The position numbers and the translations under genes are program-made. Shown one piece after another: positions 17,809 to 25,814 of a stretch of 64,000 bases of DNA; the first letter of the stretch is position 1, and every line of letters begins with the position of its first letter. A model generated the notes under the pieces. That model had not been told where the DNA came from and made no database searches. It saw only the letters and a program-made list of their open reading frames with translations. Origin of the DNA: Pseudomonadota bacterium (GTDB lineage: Bacteria; Myxococcota_A; Polyangia; Polyangiales; Polyangiaceae); contig JAEYWK010000063.1 of assembly GCA_023431345.1 (NCBI GenBank), positions 26,679-90,678 on the forward strand. The letters run 5' to 3'.

Positions 17809-18636
17809 GTGAGCCTCAGTACATTTGCCGCCGCACAGATCCTGCGCGCTCTGCCGCGCGTCCACCTCAGCCGGGCCGTCGGTCGCCTGTGTGATCAGCC
17901 GATACCCAGCGGCCTCGCACGCGCGGTCGAACGCGCCTATTGCCGCGCGTACGACGTGAACATGGACGAAGCGGAGGGCCACCTCGGCTCCTATCCCAGC
18001 TTCGACGCCTTCTTCACGCGCCCGCTCAAACATGGCGCTCGTCGCATCAGCAGCGATCCGATCGTGAGCCCCTCCGACGGGAAGCTGTCGTGCGTGGGCC
18101 GCATCGACACCGGCGCTCGCATCCACGTGAAGGGCCAGCTCTACGAAGCGGCCGAGCTGATCGGCGACGCCCGCGACGCGGAGCGCTACTCCGGCGGCCA
18201 ATTCGCGGTCGTCTACTTGGCGCCCGGTGATTATCACCGCGTTCACTCGCCCGTCGACGGGCGCGTCACGTTGCTGCGCGGCTTGCCCGGCGACCTGTTC
18301 CCGGTGAACAGCATCGGTGAGCGCTACGTTCCGCGGCTGTTCGTGCGTAACAATCGCGTCGCGATCGTGATCGACACCGAGTCGCTCGGTCGCGTCACGG
18401 TCGTGATGGTGGGCGCGACCATCGTCGGCCGCATCAGCGTTAGCGCCATGCCCGGCGTTCCCGCGGTGCCGCCCGGCGATCACAGCGTAGAGCCCGCGCT
18501 TCAGGTGGCCCGCGGCGACGAGATTGGTATGTTTCACCTCGGGTCGACCGCCGTCGTGCTGTTCGAGCCCGGCCCGACCTTGACGCGCCCGACGGGTGTC
18601 GTGCGCATGGGGCAATCGCTGGTTTCGGCAACATGA
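17809..18636 (+). CDS. psd: Phosphatidylserine decarboxylase
   Basis: A 275-residue proenzyme. It makes phosphatidylethanolamine from phosphatidylserine at the inner membrane. The self-cleavage site that creates the pyruvoyl group is FHLGST, with Gly245-Ser246. The family blocks SFDAFFTRPLKHGARRI, VSPSDGKL, YLAPGDYHRVHSPVDG and VGATIVGRI are all present, so the enzyme looks intact. Start: GTG at 17809; a TTG lies just before it in the same frame. No strong Shine-Dalgarno site is seen. The stop overlaps the next start (ATGA at 18633). Confidence 0.95.
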   Translation: MSLSTFAAAQILRALPRVHLSRAVGRLCDQPIPSGLARAVERAYCRAYDVNMDEAEGHLGSYPSFDAFFTRPLKHGARRISSDPIVSPSDGKLSCVGRIDTGARIHVKGQLYEAAELIGDARDAERYSGGQFAVVYLAPGDYHRVHSPVDGRVTLLRGLPGDLFPVNSIGERYVPRLFVRNNRVAIVIDTESLGRVTVVMVGATIVGRISVSAMPGVPAVPPGDHSVEPALQVARGDEIGMFHLGSTAVVLFEPGPTLTRPTGVVRMGQSLVSAT

Positions 18637-20852
18637 GCGAGGCTTCGGACGACGCACCGCTGGCGGCAAAGGAGGAGGCCGCGCCGCAGGTTGGGGCAGA
18701 GGCTGCGCCCGATGACGACGTCGAGGTGCTGGTGCACCCGCCCGAGGCGGAGGCCGAGCCCCAGGCGACGCCTCGACACGATTCGGTGATGCCGACGTCG
18801 CGCAAGCTCGCGCCACCGCCGAAGCCCAAGCGCGATTCGCAAAACCCGTCCGTGCCTCCGCCGGGGGGCGCCAGCACGCCGAGCACGCCCTCCATCTCAT
18901 TCCAAGACGGGGAGGTAGCCTCGCGTGACCCCGTAGCGGCCGCGCTCGCGAGCAACGACTCGCTGCGCGTGATTGGCGAGGCTCTCGCCAAAGATGCGGG
19001 GGCGTTCAGCACGACCGAGATGCCGACGGGCGGTCGCCTCGCCGTGCCGCGCCCACGCGCCCAATCCTCGGCCACTCTCGACGATGATACTCGGGCTGGC
19101 ACAGGGCCTGACACGCGCGCCTCGCGGTCGCCGAGCGAGCCGCCGGGTCCGCGCGAGAAGTCGCCCTCCGCGGCGGACGACGCGCCGGGGGCGCCGGTCG
19201 CGGCGGCTCCCAAGTCGGGGTCGATCTTCGCGCAGCGCATCATTTCGGTCGGAACGCCCTCGGAGCGCGCGCCCGCGCCGCCTCCCGCGCCTGCGCCCGT
19301 TTCGCCAGCGCAAGATCTCGAGCGCACGCTCGAGGCAGCGCCGGATCCGGTGCCGACTCCGCTCGGCTTCGTGACTGGCCTCATCGCTCCGCCGCCTTTC
19401 GTCGAGCCGCCCGCGCCTGCTGCCATTCCGGCCGCCGCGGTGAGCGCGCCGCCGGTCGCGGTGGCGCCGCTCGAAGCGCCGCCGGTCGCGGTGGCGCCGC
19501 TCGAAGCGCCGCCGGTCGAAGCGTCGCCGGGTGACGACGAGCACGGAATTCCGCCGATCACCGTCGAAATTCCCGTCGACGACTCTCCACCCGATATCCC
19601 GATCACGACCGACGAAGACGAAGAGACGCCGACCGATCGCTCGGCGTCATCCGCGCCGCTCGAGGCGCCGCCGCCGGCTTCGGCGGCGCCGTTCGCCGCG
19701 CCGCCGCCGATACCCGTCGAGCCGACACCGGCTCCGCCCGCGTTCGTCGCGAGCCCCGCCGCCCCGCCTCTGTCCGATGTGCTGCCCGCTGCCCCGTCCG
19801 CGCCGCCCGCCGCCGTCGCCGCGCTCACGGCAGACGCGCCTCTCGCGCCGGCCAAGCTCACCCCCGACGAGGCGCCGCCCGACTCGCTCGACCGCATCCA
19901 GGTCGAAGAGCTATCTCGCGAGGACTCGCCGTCGGTTCCGCCCGAGGAGCCGCAGTCTCAGCAGGCGCCGCAGCAGCCGCAGGCGCCACCACCGCTGCCG
20001 GCTCGCGCCGAGGCCAAAGCGCCGCCGCCGCCGCCGAAGCGAGCGCCCGGCGCTCCGCCCGCCGGCGCCGAGGTCGCGGGCGAAACGGAGAAGAAGAAGT
20101 CGAAGCAAAAGCGCCCGTGGTGGGAGGAGCTGTTCAGCGAAGACTTCGTGCGTGCCAACTGGAAGGTCAGCGACGAGCAGATTAAGCGTGAGGTCACGTT
20201 CGTCGAAGAGAGCTTGGGCGTAGCCCCGGGCGGCGTCGTGCTCGACTTGGGCTGCGGCTCTGGGCAGCACGCGGTCGAGCTCGCCAGCCGCGGTTACGGC
20301 GTGGTTGGCTACGACTTGTCGCTCTACCAGCTGGCGCTCGCCGCCGAGAGCGCGCAGGAGCGCTCGCAGAAGATCAACTTCCTTCAGGGCGACATGCGCG
20401 AGATGGCGTTCGAAGAGATGTTCGACGGCATCTTCTGCTGGAACACCAGCTTCGGTTATTTCGAAGAGGACAAGAACTTCTCGGTCGCCGAGCGCGCCTT
20501 CCGCGCGCTGCGCCCCGGCGGCATGTTCCTGGTCGACGTCATCAACCGTGACTTCGTCGCCGCGCACACGCCGAGCTCGGTGTGGTTCGAAGGCGACGCC
20601 TGCGTCTGCATGGATGACGCGGTCATCGATTATTTCACGAGCCGGCTGCGCGTGAAGCGCTCGGTGATTTTGGACGACGGACGCACGCGCGAGTGCACGT
20701 ACTCGGTGCGCCTCTACTCCTTCCACGAGCTCGGCAAGCTCCTTCACGAGGTCGGCTTCCGCGTCACCGAGGTGAGCGGCCACCCTGCGACGCCCGGCGT
20801 GTTCTTGGGTCAGGCCTCGCCGCGCATCTTGATGCTGGCGCAGCGACCGTGA
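18633..20852 (+). CDS. SAM methyltransferase with a 500-residue disordered Pro/Ala N-terminal arm
   Basis: A 739-residue protein. Residues 1 to about 490 are Pro/Ala/Glu-rich low-complexity sequence with no fold I recognise, containing a perfect tandem 30-base repeat (19446-19505). Residues about 500-739 are a class I methyltransferase: WWEELFSEDFVRANW, the SAM motif VVLDLGCGSGQHAVELA (near residue 535), INFLQGDMREM, FNT-like FCWNTSFGYFEED and ALRPGGMFLVDVINRDF. It is coupled to psd by an ATGA overlap. Because psd makes phosphatidylethanolamine, a lipid headgroup substrate is possible but not shown. The long arm is unusual and may tether the enzyme to another structure. Confidence 0.78.
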   Translation: MSEASDDAPLAAKEEAAPQVGAEAAPDDDVEVLVHPPEAEAEPQATPRHDSVMPTSRKLAPPPKPKRDSQNPSVPPPGGASTPSTPSISFQDGEVASRDPVAAALASNDSLRVIGEALAKDAGAFSTTEMPTGGRLAVPRPRAQSSATLDDDTRAGTGPDTRASRSPSEPPGPREKSPSAADDAPGAPVAAAPKSGSIFAQRIISVGTPSERAPAPPPAPAPVSPAQDLERTLEAAPDPVPTPLGFVTGLIAPPPFVEPPAPAAIPAAAVSAPPVAVAPLEAPPVAVAPLEAPPVEASPGDDEHGIPPITVEIPVDDSPPDIPITTDEDEETPTDRSASSAPLEAPPPASAAPFAAPPPIPVEPTPAPPAFVASPAAPPLSDVLPAAPSAPPAAVAALTADAPLAPAKLTPDEAPPDSLDRIQVEELSREDSPSVPPEEPQSQQAPQQPQAPPPLPARAEAKAPPPPPKRAPGAPPAGAEVAGETEKKKSKQKRPWWEELFSEDFVRANWKVSDEQIKREVTFVEESLGVAPGGVVLDLGCGSGQHAVELASRGYGVVGYDLSLYQLALAAESAQERSQKINFLQGDMREMAFEEMFDGIFCWNTSFGYFEEDKNFSVAERAFRALRPGGMFLVDVINRDFVAAHTPSSVWFEGDACVCMDDAVIDYFTSRLRVKRSVILDDGRTRECTYSVRLYSFHELGKLLHEVGFRVTEVSGHPATPGVFLGQASPRILMLAQRP
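19446..19505 (+). repeat. Perfect tandem 30-base repeat (2 copies) in the methyltransferase arm
   Basis: Two identical adjacent 30-base units encode two copies of APPVAVAPLE; a third partial copy follows (APPVEAS). It lies in the disordered arm and keeps the reading frame, consistent with slippage-driven length change. Confidence 0.85.
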
Positions 20853-20906
20853 CTCAGCGCTAGTGAAGCCAACCCGCTCGCGGCACCCGCGCGCCCTGCT
20901 CGAGCG

Positions 20907-21305
20907 CTAGTCGCAGGCGACGCGCAGGCCGCCGGCTTCCTCGCGGCACTTGCAGGCGGAGCCGAGGACGCGCGTGACGCAGCCGCAGGTCGGCTTGTCG
21001 GCGCACTCGGTCAGCCAGCTGCAGGCGCTGGCTTTCTCGTCACAGTACCAGCCGCTCGGGCAAATGCCGTCACCGCACGGGCTGCACGTCCCGTCATCGC
21101 AGGCGACAGCCTGGGGCTTGTCGGCGCTGACATCGCTATTGGCGTCGTCGCCGGCTGCTCGCTCGCTGTCGTCGCTGTCGCTATCGCGTTCCGACGAAGT
21201 CACGTCTGCGGCGGACTTGGCTTGCCCCTCGCTCCCCGCCGGGCCGCCTCCACCACACTGAGGAAGCAAGCAGAGCAGAGCCAGGCACCACGGCAGCGTG
21301 CGCAT
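20907..21305 (-). CDS. Small cysteine-rich putative lipoprotein
   Basis: A 132-residue protein with start at 21305 (MRTLPWCLALLCLLPQCGGGG). The N-terminus is a lipoprotein-like signal ending LLPQC, which departs from the usual lipobox at the residue before Cys. A Ser/Asp-rich, acidic linker (SSERDSDSDDSERAAGDD) leads to a cysteine-rich C-terminal domain: CDDGTCSPCGDGICPSGWYCDE and CADKPTCGCVTRVLGSACKCRE. These resemble the Cys-rich repeats of myxobacterial surface proteins. The gene is divergent from the flavoprotein at 21352, with only 46 bases between starts. Probably outer-membrane attached; function unknown. Confidence 0.75.
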   Translation of the reverse strand: MRTLPWCLALLCLLPQCGGGGPAGSEGQAKSAADVTSSERDSDSDDSERAAGDDANSDVSADKPQAVACDDGTCSPCGDGICPSGWYCDEKASACSWLTECADKPTCGCVTRVLGSACKCREEAGGLRVACD

Positions 21306-21351
21306 TCTACCCCGGGTATACGTCCCGTAGCTCGAGGGGTACAAGAGTCCT

Positions 21352-23322
21352 GTGAATTTGGCCGATGTCGTGCAGGCACGCGTTCCGGGGCTCGCCGCGA
21401 GTGACCGCGGTACAGACCTCGCGGCGGCAGCTCGAGATGCCTGGCCGCGTCACCTGATCGCCGCTTCGGCGGGCCCGCTGCAGCTGACGGAGCCGGCGCT
21501 CGTCGTGTGGCCGGAGCACGCGGACGAGGTCGCCGCGCTGGTGGCGTGCGCGCGCGAGGAAGGCTTCTCGCTCGTGCCTTACGGCGCGGGCAGTGGTGTG
21601 TGCGGCGCGGTGCGCACGACGGAGCGCACCATCGTCGTGGACACCAAGCGACTGCGGCGCGTCTCGATCTTGCCTGACGAGGGCGTGGTCGACGTCGAAG
21701 CGGGCGTGCTCGGGATCGATCTGGAAGACGAGCTGGCGCGCCACGGCTTCACCGTCGGCCATTTTCCATCGAGCATCTTGTGTTCGACCATCGGCGGTTG
21801 GCTCGCCGCGCGCGGCGCCGGGCAGTGCTCCAGCCGCTACGGTAAGATTGAAGACATGGTGCGCTCGGCCGACTGCGTGCTCGGCACCGGGCAGCGAGCG
21901 CGCTTCACGCGCCGCCTCGGCGGGCCCAGCCCGCTCGATCTCTTGATCGGCTCGGAAGGCACGCTCGGCGTCATTCACGCGGCGCGCCTGCAGCTGCGGC
22001 CCGCGCCGCGCGGCCGCGTGCTCATCGCCTATCGCTTGCCGACCTTCGAGGCGGGGGCGGAGGCGATGCGGCTGATCATGCAGGCTGGCATCCGCCCCGA
22101 GGTGATGCGGCTGTACGATCCGCTCGACTCATACTTGCTCAGTCGCGGCAGAGTCACGGACGACGCGGGAAAGGAGCCGGCTCGCTCCGGCGTGCCGAGC
22201 GGCGCCGTGCTTCGGTCCGCGCTCGCGGCGCCGCGGCTGCTGAACGCCGCCATCCACGGCTTCGAGCGCTGGGTCAGCCGCTCCGCGACCCTCATCCTCC
22301 TCTTCGAGGGCAAAGGCGATGAGCCGCGAGACGACGCCCGCGCGACCGAGCGCCTCGTGCTCGAGCTCGGCGGACAGAGCCTGGGTGACGCGCCCGCGCG
22401 CGCCTGGCTCGCGCACCGCTACAGCGTGAGCTACCGCCAATCGAAGGTCTTTCAGCAAGGCGCCTTCAACGACACGTTCGAGGTAGCGGCGCCGTGGGCG
22501 CGTCTGGCGCGGGTGTACGCTGCGGTGCGAGAGGCCGCGGGAGCTCATGCGCTCGTGCTCGCGCATCTGAGCCACGCCTACCCCGACGGCTGCAGCATCT
22601 ATTTCACGCTCGTCGCTACTCGGGAAGGTGACGCGCTCGCGCGTTACGACTCGCTGCTCGACGCCGTGCTCGGCGCGGCCATCGCGGAGGGCGCCACGCT
22701 CAGCCATCACCACGGCGTCGGCACCAGCAAGGCCCATTTCCTGGACGCGGAGCTAGGCGGCGGCCTCGAGACGCTACGGCGCCTGCGCCGCGCGTGGGAC
22801 CCGGACGGCGTGCTCAGCCCGCATGCTCTCGAGCCGCAGCGCGAGCCCGCGGGCGAGCCGCGCGAGCCGGTGCCGGGCATCGACGCGGTCTCCGGTATCG
22901 CGACCTTCACCGGCTCGACGCCGCTCTCGGAGATCGAGGCCGCGGCGGCCCGCAAGGGCTTGAGCCTGGGATTGGTCGGCGCGACGCCCGAGCTCACGCT
23001 CGGTGGGTTCATCGACGCGGGGCTGCCCGGTATGCCCGATCCCTTCGCGGATCCGCTTCGCGGTCACGTGTGCGGCATCGAGGCGCGCGGCAGCGAGGCC
23101 AGCTTTCGCCTGCTGGCAGCGCCGCGCCGAGCTACGGGGCCGAATCTCGCGGCGCTGTGCGTCGGAGCCGCCGGCGCCATCGCCCGCGTCGAGCGAGCCT
23201 CGCTTTCGCTGGTACGCCCGCGGGCCGTGCGCGCGAGTCGCCGCGCGGATTCGCCCGCGTTGTCGCGCGAAGAGGCCGCGGCCTGGCAGCAGCTGCTCGG
23301 CGCTTTCCGCCCTTCCACCTAG
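21352..23322 (+). CDS. Alkyldihydroxyacetonephosphate-synthase-like FAD protein
   Basis: A 656-residue flavoprotein of the FAD_binding_4/FAD-oxidase_C (PCMH) family. The FAD domain has VPYGAGSGVCGAV and GHFPSSILCSTIGGWLAARGAG followed by SSRYGKIEDMV; this wording is characteristic of alkyl-DHAP synthase (AGPS), which makes the ether bond in ether lipids. Catalytic-region signs are RHYSVSYRQSK, HLSHAYPDGCSIYFT and the triple His in LSHHHGVGT at about residue 450. The last 150 residues (FTGSTPLSEIEAAA, TLGGFIDAGLPGMPDPFADPL) look like part of a second PCMH half. GTG start. Myxobacteria make ether lipids, so an AGPS role is plausible, but a related D-lactate-type dehydrogenase cannot be excluded. 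Confidence 0.78.
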   Translation: MNLADVVQARVPGLAASDRGTDLAAAARDAWPRHLIAASAGPLQLTEPALVVWPEHADEVAALVACAREEGFSLVPYGAGSGVCGAVRTTERTIVVDTKRLRRVSILPDEGVVDVEAGVLGIDLEDELARHGFTVGHFPSSILCSTIGGWLAARGAGQCSSRYGKIEDMVRSADCVLGTGQRARFTRRLGGPSPLDLLIGSEGTLGVIHAARLQLRPAPRGRVLIAYRLPTFEAGAEAMRLIMQAGIRPEVMRLYDPLDSYLLSRGRVTDDAGKEPARSGVPSGAVLRSALAAPRLLNAAIHGFERWVSRSATLILLFEGKGDEPRDDARATERLVLELGGQSLGDAPARAWLAHRYSVSYRQSKVFQQGAFNDTFEVAAPWARLARVYAAVREAAGAHALVLAHLSHAYPDGCSIYFTLVATREGDALARYDSLLDAVLGAAIAEGATLSHHHGVGTSKAHFLDAELGGGLETLRRLRRAWDPDGVLSPHALEPQREPAGEPREPVPGIDAVSGIATFTGSTPLSEIEAAAARKGLSLGLVGATPELTLGGFIDAGLPGMPDPFADPLRGHVCGIEARGSEASFRLLAAPRRATGPNLAALCVGAAGAIARVERASLSLVRPRAVRASRRADSPALSREEAAAWQQLLGAFRPST

Positions 23323-23684
23323 CGGCCGCGCAGCTTGGAGAGCGCGCGCCGATCGGCCTTGGTGGGGCGACCGGCGCCGCGTTCGCGCACCGCGACTCGC
23401 TCTTCCTTCGGGGGCGGAGGCGGCGAATGATCTTCGAACAGCAGCTGCGCGAGCTGCGCCGAGAGGCGCTTGTCGGCGACTCCCAGCACTCGCAGCACGA
23501 CCGTGCCTCGCGGCGCGAACGCGCGCACCTCATCGCCGATCCTCACGGGCTGGCTCGGCTTCACTTGCAAGTCATTGATCCGCACGTGTCCCGCCTCGCA
23601 CGCCGTTTGCGCCAGGTTTCGCGACTTGAAGATGCGGGCGGCGGTCAGCCAGCGGTCGATGCGAGTTTGATCCGAGACGCCCAT
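23319..23684 (-). CDS. hslR: S4-domain RNA-binding protein (Hsp15-like)
   Basis: A 121-residue protein with an S4 RNA-binding domain: RIDRWLTAARIFKSRNLAQTACEAGHVRINDLQVKPS at residues about 8-45, then VRIGDEVR. The tail is basic and Pro-rich (EDHSPPPPPKEER, KADRRALSKLRGR). Hsp15/HslR binds free 50S subunits with attached peptidyl-tRNA and returns the tRNA to the P-site for recycling. Size and domain order match that family, though other short S4 proteins exist. It overlaps the convergent flavoprotein gene by four bases. Confidence 0.85.
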   Translation of the reverse strand: MGVSDQTRIDRWLTAARIFKSRNLAQTACEAGHVRINDLQVKPSQPVRIGDEVRAFAPRGTVVLRVLGVADKRLSAQLAQLLFEDHSPPPPPKEERVAVRERGAGRPTKADRRALSKLRGR

Positions 23685-23758
23685 CTAGACGACCTCACTT
23701 AAGCACGAGGCGCGGGCGTCACCAAATCGCTGCCGTGCGCGCTCGCTTTCGTGTGAGC

Positions 23759-24451
23759 ATGCGAGCGATGACCGCGCCGCGACCGCGCCGCTCTGGGCGG
23801 CTCATTCTCGCCGTGCTGCTCGCGCTACCGCTGCTGCTGCTGGGGCTTTGGCTGCTCCGCCGCGACGACGCTCCTGCCGCGCGCTTCGACGCCGCGCTCG
23901 ACCGCGCCTTGCAGCCGGTGCTCGCGCAGCACCAAGCCGCGCTCGCCGTGGGCGCCAGCACTCCCAAGCAGCTGCGGCTGCTGTCGCGCGAGGCGGCCGC
24001 GAGCAGCTTGCAGTACTTGGCGCCGGCCGACTTGGAGCTGTGGGCGGCGACTCGGCTGCGGGTGGCGCAAAGCTCGTCGGATGCGTGCGCGAGGCTCTGG
24101 CAGGGGGGCGACGCCGCGTTCGTGGGGCGAGCCGTGGCCGAGCTCGGCGACGACGCGCTGGAGGCTTACACGAGCATGCTCGCGCGCGGCCTCTCCCTGC
24201 GGCTCGAGCGCAAGCCGCCGATCGAGCCGGCTCCGGGAGCCATCGCGCGTGCGACGCGCGCCATCGCCGACGCGTTGCCGTCCGAGCAGCGCGCGGCGTT
24301 TCTGGCCGACGTCGGTCGCGCTGATTTGAGCCCGGCCCGCGCCTGTGAGCTATTCCTCACGCTCTCGACGGGCGCGCAACGGCTGCCTCCCCCGACGCGC
24401 ATCGAGTTTCTGCGGGCGCTCGCCAAGGAGCTGCCCGTCGCCAATCACTAG
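23759..24451 (+). CDS. Uncharacterised membrane-anchored protein
   Basis: A roughly 230-residue protein with one N-terminal hydrophobic helix (RLILAVLLALPLLLLGLWLL) after a basic start (TAPRPRRSG), then an Ala/Leu/Arg-rich, probably helical, domain. Start candidates are GTG 23735, ATG 23759 and ATG 23768; none has a strong ribosome site. The stop TAG lies in the CTAG at the left edge of the insertion element, so the original C-terminus (LAKELPVANH) is preserved. Function unknown. Confidence 0.6.
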   Translation: MRAMTAPRPRRSGRLILAVLLALPLLLLGLWLLRRDDAPAARFDAALDRALQPVLAQHQAALAVGASTPKQLRLLSREAAASSLQYLAPADLELWAATRLRVAQSSSDACARLWQGGDAAFVGRAVAELGDDALEAYTSMLARGLSLRLERKPPIEPAPGAIARATRAIADALPSEQRAAFLADVGRADLSPARACELFLTLSTGAQRLPPPTRIEFLRALAKELPVANH

Positions 24452-24620
24452 GGGGCGTGTCCCTGAAATTGCTGGTCTCGCCGTAAACGTGCCCGTGCCC
24501 GTGCCCGATGGTCCGTAAGTCACCGTCGGCGTGTTTTTGGCTGGTAGGCCTGGGTTTGTGGCGCGTGCCCCCTCCGGGCTCGCGCATGGCACGCGCGCGC
24601 CGCGGGCAGCTGCCCGCGCA
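24451..24620 (+). repeat. Left arm of long imperfect inverted repeat in the IS
   Basis: The arm pairs with 25226-25380. It contains a 35-base block (24482-24516) with 34 matches to the reverse complement of 25311-25345, a 26-base block (24544-24569) with 23 matches, and an 18-base perfect palindrome CGCGGGCAGCTGCCCGCG at 24601-24618. Confidence 0.8.
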
Positions 24621-24640
24621 GTCGGCGCTGCCTCAAGCAA

Positions 24641-25281
24641 CTAGTGATGCGGGTGACCGATAGGGCGTGATGCAACTCGATCACGAACCTGCTTGAGTAG
24701 GTTGAACGTGCACTCGATCTCGGAGCGGGACTTGTATAGCTGCTTGTCGTTCGGAAATTTACCGGCGCGGCTGCCGTTGGAGGGGATGACAGGCAAGCAG
24801 CCCTGGCAGGCCAATGCCGCGCGAAATGCGTCTGAATAGTAGGGCTTGTCGGCCAGGATGCAGCTTGACCGTGCGCGCTGAACCAGTTCGCTGGCAGGCC
24901 GGCTATCGTGTCGCTGGCCCTCGGTGATCTCGAAAACTAACGGCAGGCCCAGAGCATCAACGACCAAGTGAACCTTGGTCGTCAGGCCACCACGAGACCG
25001 ACCGATGCGGTGCTCCGACGGCCCCCTTTTGCTCCGGCTGCGTGCTGATGGGCGCGATTGATCGTGCTGTCGATGCTGTGCCGCTCATCGTCGGAGTCTT
25101 GACGAAGCGCTTCGAACAGACGCTGCCAGATACCCTTGCTTGCCCAGCGGTCGAAGCGATTGAACACGGTCTTCCAGGGACCAAAGTCGCTGGGAAGATC
25201 CCGCCACGGCGCGCCCGGCTCGCCCTGCGCGCCCAGCTGGGCGCGGCGCGCGCGGGCCAGGCCCGCGCCACAAACCTCGGC
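24641..25281 (-). pseudogene. IS5-family DDE transposase remnant (N-terminally truncated, frameshifted)
   Basis: Reading the minus strand in one frame gives GAPWRDLPSDFGPWKTVFNRFDRWASKGIW and then DERHSIDSTINRAHQHAAGAKGG. A one-base backward shift at the run AAAAGGGGG (near 25030) is needed to continue SEHRIGRSRGGLTTKVHLVVDALG, and then ILADKPYYSDAF and SRSEIECTFNLLKQ. The three DDE residues (Asp in DST, Asp in ADK, Glu in SEIE) are therefore present. The normal first 40-50 residues are absent, and no start codon is found upstream before a stop at 25284. The A-G run could be a programmed -1 shift, as known in some IS families, or simple decay. Confidence 0.72.
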
Positions 25282-25380
25282 CTACAAACAAACGGGCCCA
25301 ACGTCGCCTCACGGACCGTCGGGCACGGGCACGGGCACGTTTACGGGCAGGCGCGAGCGATTCCAATTAGGGACACGCCC
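25226..25380 (-). repeat. Right arm of long imperfect inverted repeat in the IS
   Basis: Counterpart of the left arm. Its 18-base palindrome at 25228-25245 is CGCGCCCAGCTGGGCGCG, differing from the left by three compensatory base-pair swaps. The in-frame translation through this arm (RARRAQLGAQGEPG) replaces the normal N-terminal domain of an IS427-type transposase. Confidence 0.78.
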
Positions 25381-25814
25381 TAGCCTGGCGAGCTCGATGG
25401 ACGGTCCATCAGCTCTCCGCCGATGCCGAGCGATTGGTGCAGGCGGCCGAGCGCTTCCTCGACCGCGCGACGCTCCTCGCTCGACAGCGCAGCTTTACCG
25501 GAGCGATGCAGCGCGTAGCGTAGCGTCGCCGCTTCGAGTGATGACAGCGCGGCGGTGCGCGTGAAGCCCAGCTCCTCCACCCGGTAGCGCAAGTGCACCT
25601 GCCCGTCCGTCAGCACGCGCTCGCCGACTATTTCCGCGGCGGGCTTGGGGGTGCCGGCGAGCTGCCGCAAGATGCCGCGCACCCGAGCCGCTCGCCGGCG
25701 CACCTTCGCCGCCTCCGGTCGCTCGAACAGCCAGAAGAAGCGATTGCGCGCGAAAGTGCGGGGCGCCAGGATCAGAGCCGCCAAGAGCGCGTCCAGATCC
25801 ACGTCCGGGTTCAC
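25380..25814 (-). CDS. Uncharacterised protein coupled to prfA
   Basis: A 144-residue protein starting with GTG, whose start overlaps the prfA stop (GTGA). It has no recognised domain. It begins MNPDVDLDALLAALILAPRTFARNRFFWLFERPEA and is Arg/Leu/Ala-rich; hydrophobicity is too low for membrane spans. In many genomes prmC (release-factor methyltransferase) follows prfA, but this protein shows no SAM motif and is too short for that. Its stop TAG lies at the edge of the IS5-like element, so the C-terminus is intact. Function unknown. Confidence 0.66.
   Translation of the reverse strand: MNPDVDLDALLAALILAPRTFARNRFFWLFERPEAAKVRRRAARVRGILRQLAGTPKPAAEIVGERVLTDGQVHLRYRVEELGFTRTAALSSLEAATLRYALHRSGKAALSSEERRAVEEALGRLHQSLGIGGELMDRPSSSPG

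Larger units (their letters stand above)
24451..25380 (-). mobile_element. IS5-family (IS427-like) insertion element, degenerate
   Basis: About 930 bases. A TA dinucleotide (within CTAG) flanks both ends, at 24449-24450 and 25381-25382, consistent with a short target duplication. The outermost shared terminal sequence is GGGCGTGTCCCT (24453-24464, and reverse complement 25369-25380), with two extra G at the left edge. Inside lie a DDE transposase remnant on the minus strand and long inner inverted repeats. No intact start codon exists for the transposase, so the copy is probably non-autonomous unless supplied in trans. Confidence 0.8.
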
